Origin: Hippea sp. | GTDB lineage: Bacteria > Campylobacterota_A > Desulfurellia > Desulfurellales > Hippeaceae | Length of the DNA stretch: 16,280 nt | NCBI GenBank assembly: GCA_015486705.1 | Contig: WFRG01000120.1 | Coordinates: forward strand, 1 to 16,280 | Direction of reading: 5' to 3' | In this document: positions 8,283-14,360 of the stretch, piece by piece | Position numbering within the stretch: the first letter of the stretch is position 1 | How the letters are laid out: each line of letters begins with the position of its first letter | Made by a program: the position numbers and the translations under genes | Notes under the pieces: model-generated | Told to the model about the DNA's origin: nothing | Seen by the model: the letters and a program-made list of their open reading frames with translations, nothing else | Databases searched by the model: none

Positions 8283-8771
8283 TTAGGAGAAAATTTTTTC
8301 AAGCATCATCTTTTCGTAGGACTCTACCTCTTCCATTGCTTCTTTAATTGTCCCCGTGAAAATTTTAGCCATGAGACCTATATTCATTTTTGCTATGGAG
8401 GTTCTACCGTCTGCTTTTTCCATTACAGCCCACGAACATGGCATTATGCCAGCCATTGCATTGTTTGTGTTTATAACTTTTGCGGCCAATTTTGCGTTGC
8501 AGACAAAGTAGACAGTGAGTTTTTTTACGTTTGGTACATCAATGTTCCTGTCTTCGAAAACCTTGTAGAAGTTCCATTTGTCGAATGGGAAACCCCAACC
8601 CTCATTTCCAAATTCCGGAATAACCCTTTCTATTGCCTCGCACGTCTCTTCGAAGCTCTTAGGGCTTTCGATTTCCTTTACCATCTGTGTTTGAAATAGT
8701 TTCATTCCGGCTAAACCTAAACCACCTATTCCAGCTATAACTCCTACTGAGAAGCCCAAAGCTTTACTCAT
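8283..8771 (-). CDS. Membrane-anchored DUF302-like protein
   Basis: A 162-residue protein with an N-terminal hydrophobic, glycine-rich segment (about residues 4-24) that may be an uncleaved anchor or signal. A soluble domain follows. Its pattern 'SFEETCEAIERVIPEFG', 'GWGFPFDKWNF', 'VPNVKKLTVYFVCNAKLAAKVI' and 'MAGIMPCSWAVMEKADGRTSIAKMN' fits the DUF302 fold: an xCNxxLA segment, then a xPC-x-V segment before a short-chain beta strand. DUF302 proteins are of unknown function, sometimes linked to redox or sulfur metabolism. The two conserved cysteines (VCN and PCS) are present. I chose ATG at 8771 because GGGAGG lies 7 nt upstream; a TTG at 8789 would place the start before that Shine-Dalgarno sequence. 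It is a single-gene unit divergent from lptD. Confidence 0.75.
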   Translation of the reverse strand: MSKALGFSVGVIAGIGGLGLAGMKLFQTQMVKEIESPKSFEETCEAIERVIPEFGNEGWGFPFDKWNFYKVFEDRNIDVPNVKKLTVYFVCNAKLAAKVINTNNAMAGIMPCSWAVMEKADGRTSIAKMNIGLMAKIFTGTIKEAMEEVESYEKMMLEKIFS

Positions 8772-8778
8772 GTTTAAA

Positions 8779-8784
8779 CCTCCC
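8779..8784 (-). promoter_or_regulatory. Ribosome binding site of the DUF302-like gene
   Basis: GGGAGG on the - strand, 7 nt before ATG 8771. It excludes the longer TTG start at 8789, which would put this sequence inside the coding region. Confidence 0.8.
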
Positions 8785-8814
8785 GTCAAAAAACTTGTTA
8801 CTTTTCCGTCCGTT

Positions 8815-8842
8815 AGTATAAATGTTTATACACATAATTCAA
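8815..8842 (-). promoter_or_regulatory. Predicted sigma-70-type promoter of the DUF302-like gene
   Basis: On the - strand TTGAAT (8842-8837) is separated by 16 nt from TATACT (8820-8815), 4/6 and 5/6 matches to consensus. The predicted transcription start near 8808 gives a leader of about 37 nt with a normal Shine-Dalgarno sequence. Judged by eye only. Confidence 0.5.
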
Positions 8843-8850
8843 TTTATTTG

Positions 8851-8879
8851 TTGCTATGGGGAGTTTTTTTTAATATATT
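8851..8879 (+). promoter_or_regulatory. Predicted promoter of lptD, placing the start of transcription at the GTG
   Basis: TTGCTA (8851-8856), 17-nt spacer, TATATT (8874-8879): 4/6 and 5/6 matches with ideal spacing. Counting 7 nt beyond the -10 box gives a transcription start at about 8886, one base before the lptD GTG at 8887. The GGGGAG at 8858-8863 falls in the spacer and so cannot act as a ribosome binding site. Confidence 0.5.
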
Positions 8880-8886
8880 TTCCTAA

Positions 8887-10989
8887 GTGAAAAGGTTAAG
8901 AACCATTTTATTTGCTCTTACTATATTATTTTTTTCCACTTCGTCTTTTGCAAAAAGCGATAATATACATATGGAAGCCGACCATTTATCATACAATAAA
9001 AACCTTTCAACATATTATGCCTATGGTCACTGTAAGATTTACGACTCAAATTATGTATTGAAAGCCAATAAGGTCAGCTACAACGACAACAGTTCCATTG
9101 CCGAAGCAAAGGGTCATGTGTATTTGGAAGACTCCTTTGGCAATTGGGTTAAAGGTACCTATGCAATCCTCAACTACTCGACGTATAGGGGTTACATCGA
9201 ACATGCTGTAATGTTTGTTAAAGGCAATCATCTCTATTTGAGGGCAAAGAAGGTTGTTTTATACGGCAGAAACAAGTACTTTGTAAAAGATGGTGCGATT
9301 ACAAGTTGTGATTGTCCAGGGTTTGTTAATTATGAGAAGGGTGTCCACCCAAAGTGGACGATAAATGCCAAAAACACATACATTGTGAAGGATGATTACC
9401 TATTTGCCTATCCTGTACTTTTGAAGGCGCGTGGTGTGCCAGTTTTCTTTATGCCGTTTGTTAGAAAGAGCTTGAACAAAAAGAGAAGAACAGGCTTCTT
9501 GTTTCCTGAGATAGGCATGTCGTCTTCGGATGGCTTTAAGTACATCCAGCCGTTCTTTATCAACATTAGCCCTTCTCAAGACATAACGCTGTATCCCTTT
9601 GCCTACTCCAAAAAGGGTAACGGCATCAGGGGCCAGTACAGGTTCTATTGGACAAGGTATTCAAAGGGCAACTGGGATATTACAGTTTTTAAGGAAAAGG
9701 TGCCTTATTTAGATTCTACGCATAAGAAGACAAGAGTAAATTTGAAAGCCAATCAATATGCCGATTTCGGTAAGTACGGTTGTTTCAGTTACGATGTGAA
9801 TATTGTTAACAACAGGGACAACCTAAGGGTTTTGGATATGAGCAAGTTGGAGACATCGTCAGACAGATATACGACATCGACGGCATCCTACTATGTGAAC
9901 TACAATGACTATTTTCTGTCTATTTATTCACAGTTCTATCAGGATTTGGTGGATGAAAATAACAGGGCAACGCTTCAAAAGATGCCTGTGGTGAAATTTG
10001 GTGTGATAAACAAGAAACTTTACAAGAACTTAACGTTGGACTTTACGCAGACTGTATCGAACGACTTTAGAATTGAAGGGGCAAGAGGCATATATACCGA
10101 TTCGACGGGATTTTTGTCTTACCCTTTTAAGCTTTACCATTTCAGCATCACGCCCAAAATCGGTGCCCATGAATTGTACTCACGTTGGGAGTATGCGCCA
10201 AACAACAAAAAGTATTCACGTAGGGCGTTCGTTCCTGACTACAACATCTCTGTAAGCACAGCTCTATACGGTATTTTCTTAAATACCAACACTTCAGGTT
10301 TTGTTGGTGTCAAACACACAATTAAGCCAACGGTTTCTTATCAGTACATACCGGAGAGATCCCAGAGGTTTTCGGACTTTGTATCCACCTATTCAAAAAC
10401 AAGCAAGATTACATTTGACTTAGAGAACATCCTGACCGCGAAGTTCATTGACAATGGAAAGCTTCAGTATAAGCAGATCTTCTACAATAGAATTACAGCT
10501 TACTACGACTTTACAAAGGCCTACCATACACCCTATTCGCCGATTTATGAGGAGACCACAATTCAACCATTTGATTTTCTGAAACTGACAAGTCAGGCGC
10601 ATTACTTCTTAAAAAAGCATATGTTTGTTGATTCGTCAGAGAATTTGAACATAGGAAACAAGGGTGTTGGACTCAGTGTTGGCTATACTATGTCGAGAGA
10701 CGATAATTACAAGTTGATGGACGAAAGTGTGAGTTCAAAGGTGTACGCTTATCCCTTGAAAAAGCTTTACGTTTATGCATCACTTGAAAGGAGTTTACAT
10801 TACTCCTATTATCCTTCTAAAAAGTTTGGTTTTGTGTATCAGGAGGATTGCTGGGGTATTGGTTTGGATTTTTACTTTACAAGATCGCCTGAGGAACAGG
10901 AAAATGGTGAATACGAAACCCACTTAGATAAAGGTTTCTGGATAACGTTTAACCTAACAGGATTGTTTAGTATTAAAAGACAATACTGA
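8887..10989 (+). CDS. lptD: LPS-assembly outer-membrane protein LptD
   Basis: A 700-residue outer-membrane protein that, with LptE, inserts LPS into the outer leaflet. A basic N-terminus plus hydrophobic core gives a Sec signal peptide, likely cleaved after SFA (about residue 22). An OstA/LptA-type beta-jellyroll follows (about 27-135) with 'HMEADHLSYNK' and 'NYVLKANKVSYN'. The barrel begins around 170 with the diagnostic VPVFFMPFVRKSL and RRTGFLFPEIG-SSSDGF (184-216). The protein ends in an aromatic residue, as barrel substrates do. Cysteines C141/C143 and C655 sit where disulfides form in E. coli LptD. TAA directly precedes the GTG, and no other start before the mature part keeps the signal peptide, so GTG 8887 is the only sensible start although no Shine-Dalgarno sequence exists. 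Its stop overlaps the next ATG (TGATG). Confidence 0.95.
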   Translation: MKRLRTILFALTILFFSTSSFAKSDNIHMEADHLSYNKNLSTYYAYGHCKIYDSNYVLKANKVSYNDNSSIAEAKGHVYLEDSFGNWVKGTYAILNYSTYRGYIEHAVMFVKGNHLYLRAKKVVLYGRNKYFVKDGAITSCDCPGFVNYEKGVHPKWTINAKNTYIVKDDYLFAYPVLLKARGVPVFFMPFVRKSLNKKRRTGFLFPEIGMSSSDGFKYIQPFFINISPSQDITLYPFAYSKKGNGIRGQYRFYWTRYSKGNWDITVFKEKVPYLDSTHKKTRVNLKANQYADFGKYGCFSYDVNIVNNRDNLRVLDMSKLETSSDRYTTSTASYYVNYNDYFLSIYSQFYQDLVDENNRATLQKMPVVKFGVINKKLYKNLTLDFTQTVSNDFRIEGARGIYTDSTGFLSYPFKLYHFSITPKIGAHELYSRWEYAPNNKKYSRRAFVPDYNISVSTALYGIFLNTNTSGFVGVKHTIKPTVSYQYIPERSQRFSDFVSTYSKTSKITFDLENILTAKFIDNGKLQYKQIFYNRITAYYDFTKAYHTPYSPIYEETTIQPFDFLKLTSQAHYFLKKHMFVDSSENLNIGNKGVGLSVGYTMSRDDNYKLMDESVSSKVYAYPLKKLYVYASLERSLHYSYYPSKKFGFVYQEDCWGIGLDFYFTRSPEEQENGEYETHLDKGFWITFNLTGLFSIKRQY

Positions 10990-11237
10990 TGGAAGAGGAT
11001 AAAAAGGCCGTTGCATTGAGATATAAACTGAGCGAGGATAATGCGCCGAAAGTTGTTGCTAAAGGCAGAGGTTTCTTGGCTGATAAGATTGAACGGCTTG
11101 CTGAGGAGTACGATATACATATAGAAAGGGATTCTGAACTTGCAGAAAGTTTGTACAAACTCAATTTAAATCAAGAAATACCAGAGGAGTTATACGAGGC
11201 TATAGCCAAGATTTTAGCTTATATCTACAATTTCTGA
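10989..11237 (+). CDS. Stand-alone FlhB C-terminal-domain protein (FlhX-type)
   Basis: An 82-residue protein matching only the cytoplasmic tail of FlhB/YscU, the switch subunit of flagellar and type III export. The pattern 'KAVALRYKLSEDNAPKVVAKG', 'LADKIERLAEEYDIHIERD', 'LAESLYKL' and 'QEIPEELYEAIAKILAYIY' follows the family closely. The four FlhB membrane helices and the self-cleaving NPTH sequence are missing, so the protein starts about where the cleaved fragment FlhB-CC would start. Similar short proteins exist in many bacteria; the Helicobacter one can replace a deleted FlhB tail. ATG overlaps the lptD stop by 1 nt, implying coupled translation. No flagellar gene is nearby. The 3' end overlaps the convergent regulator gene by 13 nt. 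Family call is secure; the role here is unknown. Confidence 0.9.
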   Translation: MEEDKKAVALRYKLSEDNAPKVVAKGRGFLADKIERLAEEYDIHIERDSELAESLYKLNLNQEIPEELYEAIAKILAYIYNF

Positions 11238-12769
11238 ATTTTTATTCCGTATTTTTTAATTCTGTAGTCTAATTGTCTTATTGTGTATCCTAAAAGTCGT
11301 GCTGCTTTCGATTTCACGTACCCAGTTTTCTTTAAAGCTTCTTGGATTTGTTGTTTTTCTATGTTCTCAATTGTCATAGGCACATCTTTTAGTCCATTAT
11401 CTTGCGGAATGTCTATATCGGCTGTATTTTCTTTAATGTAATTTGGAAGATCGTCCAGTTTTATATCATCGTCATTCATTATTACCAATCTTTCAATTGT
11501 ATTTTCTAACTCTCTAATGTTTCCACCCCATTTATATTCTACCATTGCCCTCGTTGCGTCTTTTTTTATGGATATACGCTTTTTGTAAACTTTATTAAAT
11601 CTCTTTAGAAAATAATCAATTAAGAGTGGTATGTCCTCCTTTCTTTCTCTTAGTGAAGGAACGTGTATGGGTATGACGTTTAATCTATAGTAAAGGTCTT
11701 CTCTAAAATGCCCTAAGCCAACCAATTTTTCTATATTTTTATTCGTTGCTGCTATAATTCTAACGTTTACTGGAATTGTTAGCTCACTTCCAAGTCTTGA
11801 GATTTCCTTATCTTGAAGTACATTTAGCAGTTTTGCCTGCAGGCTTAAAGGCATATCCCCAATCTCGTCCAAAAACAACGTTCCGCCGTTTGCAAGTTCG
11901 AATTTACCCCTTTTTCTTGATGTTGCGCCTGTGAATGCTCCCTTTTCATATCCGAAAAGCTCACTTTCTAATAGATTTTCTGGTATTGCTGCACAGTTTA
12001 TAGTTGCGAAGGGCTTGTCTCTCCTCGGGCTTAACTTGTGGATGGTTTTTGCAATGAGACTTTTTCCTGTACCACTCTCTCCTGTTATTAAAATTGTTGA
12101 GTCTGCCACTGCCACTTTGAGTAAGATTTTCTTTAGGTTTGATATGGTATTTGATACTCCTATAATATCGTTTAGGGCTATTGCTTCTTTGCTGATTGTC
12201 GTTAAGAGAATCTCCTTTTCCTCTTGCCAGAACTTGCGCTCTTCCTCCATTCTTTCGTACATCTTTTTTGTTAGCCCAATTAGGGTAGCAAGTGTTGAGA
12301 GCATCTTTATTGCATCATCATGTGAAAATGTTCGCGTTTTCTCTTTGTAGGTGCATAAGACGCCGAATTTTTCTCCACCGACCTTTATAGGTACGCCCAA
12401 AAACACAAGTTCGTTTCCTATCCTTTTTGTTATTCGTGTTTTATTTAAATATTTTGGATTGCTCTTTATATCGTAAATCACAGCTGGCACTTCATTTTTA
12501 AAAATACTTCCAACGACCCCTTCTCCTTTTTTAAATATACCTTTTGATGCCTCTTTCTTGGTCATTCCAAAACTTTCTACTATTTTTAACTTGCCTGTTT
12601 GGTCATCATAAAGCGCCATAAAGGAAATTGGAGCGTCCCAGTATGAGTATAGAATTTTTAGAATTTCTTTTAATGATTCGTTCAGCGTGTTCTTTTTACT
12701 TAATATTTTGCTTGCTTCGTGTATAATTGTTAGGTAGCCTTCTTTGATGCTAATCTGTTGACTGCTCAT
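11225..12769 (-). CDS. NifA-like sigma-54-dependent activator (GAF, AAA+, Fis-type HTH)
   Basis: A 514-residue enhancer-binding protein. A GAF sensor domain spans about 25-170 (YWDAPISFMALYDD, GIFKKGEGVVGSI, VFLGVPIKV). A coiled linker follows, then an AAA+ domain opening at DIIGVS (201): Walker A GESGTGKS (230-237), the sigma-54 contact loop GAFTGA (277-282), Walker B GGTLFLDEIGD (295-305), and arginine-finger region HFREDLYYRLNV (354-365). The C-terminal helix-turn-helix is KSKAARLLGYTIRQLDYRIKKYGI-like (486-509), closest to NifA, whose domain order is the same. The interdomain cysteine pair of oxygen-sensing NifAs is absent. It is divergent from glnA, which has a sigma-54 promoter, so glnA is the likely target. 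No nif gene is visible, so I give no symbol. ATG 12769 is preferred over TTG 12778; neither has a Shine-Dalgarno sequence. Confidence 0.92.
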   Translation of the reverse strand: MSSQQISIKEGYLTIIHEASKILSKKNTLNESLKEILKILYSYWDAPISFMALYDDQTGKLKIVESFGMTKKEASKGIFKKGEGVVGSIFKNEVPAVIYDIKSNPKYLNKTRITKRIGNELVFLGVPIKVGGEKFGVLCTYKEKTRTFSHDDAIKMLSTLATLIGLTKKMYERMEEERKFWQEEKEILLTTISKEAIALNDIIGVSNTISNLKKILLKVAVADSTILITGESGTGKSLIAKTIHKLSPRRDKPFATINCAAIPENLLESELFGYEKGAFTGATSRKRGKFELANGGTLFLDEIGDMPLSLQAKLLNVLQDKEISRLGSELTIPVNVRIIAATNKNIEKLVGLGHFREDLYYRLNVIPIHVPSLRERKEDIPLLIDYFLKRFNKVYKKRISIKKDATRAMVEYKWGGNIRELENTIERLVIMNDDDIKLDDLPNYIKENTADIDIPQDNGLKDVPMTIENIEKQQIQEALKKTGYVKSKAARLLGYTIRQLDYRIKKYGIKIQKL

Positions 12770-12785
12770 TGTTTGCAAGTTTACA
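12770..12785. promoter_or_regulatory. TGT-N10-ACA site, candidate NifA-type upstream activator sequence
   Basis: The 16-bp element reads TGT, ten bases, ACA on both strands, the consensus for NifA binding. Its centre is about 107 bp before the predicted glnA transcription start, within the usual enhancer distance for sigma-54 activators. It directly abuts the start codon of the NifA-like gene, so binding could also repress that gene. A random match is possible in AT-rich DNA. Confidence 0.45.
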
Positions 12786-12806
12786 AAAATGTAAACAAAA
12801 GTTCAA
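12778..12806 (-). promoter_or_regulatory. Predicted promoter of the NifA-like gene
   Basis: On the - strand TTGAAC (12806-12801), 17-nt spacer, TAAACT (12783-12778), each 4/6 to consensus. The predicted start of transcription near 12771 is only about 2 nt before ATG 12769. The -10 box overlaps both the TGT-N10-ACA site and the first palindrome, which would suit autoregulation. Confidence 0.35.
12779..12796. repeat. Perfect inverted repeat GTTTACA-N4-TGTAAAC (operator candidate)
   Basis: Seven-base arms GTTTACA (12779-12785) and TGTAAAC (12790-12796) around AAAA. The left arm shares its ACA with the adjoining TGT-N10-ACA element. No T run follows on either strand, so it is not a terminator; a protein-binding site is more likely. 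Confidence 0.5.
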
Positions 12807-12809
12807 GTT

Positions 12810-12823
12810 ATTGTTTAAACAAT
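12810..12823. repeat. 14-bp perfect palindrome ATTGTTTAAACAAT (operator candidate)
   Basis: A gapless palindrome centred 29 bp (just under three helical turns) from the centre of the neighbouring GTTTACA/TGTAAAC repeat, and sharing its GTTTA/TAAAC core. Together they look like a double binding site in the divergent regulatory gap. Confidence 0.45.
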
Positions 12824-12859
12824 GTATAGCTATAGGGATAAAGCTTTTTATGATAATAA

Positions 12860-12875
12860 AGGAACAAATATTGCT
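12860..12875 (+). promoter_or_regulatory. Sigma-54 (-24/-12) promoter of glnA
   Basis: AGGAAC-N5-TTGCT against the consensus TGGCAC-N5-TTGCW. The invariant GG (12861-12862) and GC (12873-12874) are separated by exactly 10 bases. Transcription would start near 12885 and give a leader of about 23 nt containing the Shine-Dalgarno sequence. The divergent sigma-54 activator gene strengthens the call. Confidence 0.75.
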
Positions 12876-12897
12876 TATAAAAAGAAAACTATTTTTT

Positions 12898-12902
12898 GGA
12901 GG
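12898..12902 (+). promoter_or_regulatory. Ribosome binding site of glnA
   Basis: GGAGG lies 5 nt before ATG 12908 and 8 nt before ATG 12911. A TTG at 12896 opens the frame further but overlaps this site and is rejected as the start. Confidence 0.85.
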
Positions 12903-12907
12903 TAAGT

Positions 12908-14323
12908 ATGATGACACCTGAAGATGTAGTAAAAAAGATTCAAGAAGAAGACATTAAAATCGTAGACGTTAGGTTCGTTGATTTACTTGGCACGTGGCAG
13001 CACTTCAGTGTTCCAGCCCATACAATTACTGAGGAAGTTTTTGAAGAGGGTATAGGGTTTGATGGTTCTTCTATTAGGGGTTGGAAAAGTATTAATGAAA
13101 GTGATATGTTGGTTATTCCTGACCCAAGCACTGCATTTGTTGACCCGTTTACTGAGGTCGGAACTCTTAATATCATATGTGAGATAGTAGACCCTGTTAC
13201 AAGGGAACCTTACGAGAGACACCCAAGAGAAGTAGCTAAAAAGGCTGAAGAGTTCTTAAAATCGACAGGCATTGCAGATACGGCTTACTTTGGACCTGAA
13301 TTAGAATTTTTTATTTTGGATGACGTGAAGTATAAAATTGAATCAAATATAGCTTATTATGAAGTCGATTCTGCTGAGGGTATATGGAATACTGCAAGAG
13401 AGGAAGATCCAAATCTGGGTTATAAGATAAGACATAAAGAGGGTTATTTTCCTGTTCCGCCATTGGATAGTTTGCAGGATTTAAGGAGCGAGATTGTGCT
13501 TGAACTTGAAAAAGCAGGTATTGAAATTGAAGCGCAACATCACGAAGTTGCGACCGCTGGTCAAGCAGAAATCGATGTAAGATTTACATCGCTTATGCAG
13601 CAGGCTGATAATGTGATGAAGTATAAATATATAGCCAAGAACGTTGCATTGATGTATGGAAAAACGATAACCTTTATGCCTAAACCATTATCTGGAGATA
13701 ACGGAACGGGTATGCATACGCACCAGAGTTTGTGGAAGGACGGTAAACCACTGTTTGCAGGAAATGGATACGCAGGTTTGAGCGAATTGGCGCTGTACTA
13801 CATAGGTGGAATTATAAAGCACGGTAAGGCTTTGGCTGCATTTACAAACCCAACAACGATATCATACAAGAGGCTCGTTCCTGGATTTGAGGCTCCTATT
13901 AATCTTGCTTACTCTTCAAGGAATAGGTCTGCCGCAGTGAGGATTCCAATGTACTCACCATCTCCGAAGGCAAAAAGGATTGAGGTGAGATTCCCAGATC
14001 CTACGGCAAATCCATATCTTGCTTTTGCTGCTATGCTCATGGCGGGTTTGGATGGAATAATTAACAAGATTGACCCAGGCGAACCAATGGATAAGAATAT
14101 TTATGATTTACCGCCTGAGGAGCTTGCAAAGGTCGATAAGATGCCAAAGAATTTAGAAGAAGCTTTGGAGGAACTTGAGAAAGACCACGAGTTCCTGTTA
14201 AGGGGCGATGTATTTACAGAGGATTTGATTAGGACGTGGATCGATTACAAGAGGGAGAACGAAATTAAGTTTGTAAACTCCATCCCACATCCTGCTGAAT
14301 TCTATCTGTACTTTGATGTTTAA
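12908..14323 (+). CDS. glnA: Glutamine synthetase, type I-beta
   Basis: Joins ammonia to glutamate with ATP, the main ammonium assimilation step; a cytoplasmic dodecamer. The 471-residue product has a beta-grasp N-terminus with FDGSSIRGW, the metal-binding FGPELEFF and EIDVRF strands, the NGTGMH-H glutamate/ATP loop, [10 protein letters not shown] with GFEAP, and SRNRSA-VRIP arginines. The [10 protein letters not shown] segment near the end carries the tyrosine (residue 399; 398 from the second ATG) that GlnE adenylylates in GSI-beta enzymes, so post-translational control is expected. Two adjacent ATGs (12908, 12911) are possible starts; the second has spacing more like other genes here. A sigma-54 promoter and divergent NifA-like activator suggest nitrogen-regulated transcription. 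Confidence 0.97.
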   Translation: MMTPEDVVKKIQEEDIKIVDVRFVDLLGTWQHFSVPAHTITEEVFEEGIGFDGSSIRGWKSINESDMLVIPDPSTAFVDPFTEVGTLNIICEIVDPVTREPYERHPREVAKKAEEFLKSTGIADTAYFGPELEFFILDDVKYKIESNIAYYEVDSAEGIWNTAREEDPNLGYKIRHKEGYFPVPPLDSLQDLRSEIVLELEKAGIEIEAQHHEVATAGQAEIDVRFTSLMQQADNVMKYKYIAKNVALMYGKTITFMPKPLSGDNGTGMHTHQSLWKDGKPLFAGNGYAGLSELALYYIGGIIKHGKALAAFTNPTTISYKRLVPGFEAPINLAYSSRNRSAAVRIPMYSPSPKAKRIEVRFPDPTANPYLAFAAMLMAGLDGIINKIDPGEPMDKNIYDLPPEELAKVDKMPKNLEEALEELEKDHEFLLRGDVFTEDLIRTWIDYKRENEIKFVNSIPHPAEFYLYFDV

Positions 14324-14331
14324 AAGGAATG

Positions 14332-14360
14332 GGGCGGCTAATGTCCGCCCTTTATTTTTT
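14332..14360 (+). terminator. Intrinsic terminator after glnA
   Basis: GC-only stem GGGCGG (14332-14337) / CCGCCC (14345-14350) with a 7-nt loop, followed by TTTATTTTTT. It starts 8 nt after the glnA stop and overlaps the last codons of the convergent hemG, so both genes share the sequence. Confidence 0.9.

Noticed and set aside
8858..8863. GGGGAG as the lptD ribosome binding site
   Set aside because: It is 24 nt from the GTG, too far for normal initiation, and lies within the spacer of the best promoter.
11225..12769. Naming the regulator nifA outright
   Set aside because: Domain order and HTH resemble NifA, but no nitrogenase gene is visible. GAF-AAA-Fis proteins also control other pathways.
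12852..12857. GATAAT as a sigma-70 -10 box for glnA
   Set aside because: A 5/6 match, but no -35-like hexamer lies 16-18 nt upstream. The -24/-12 element next to it is far better supported.
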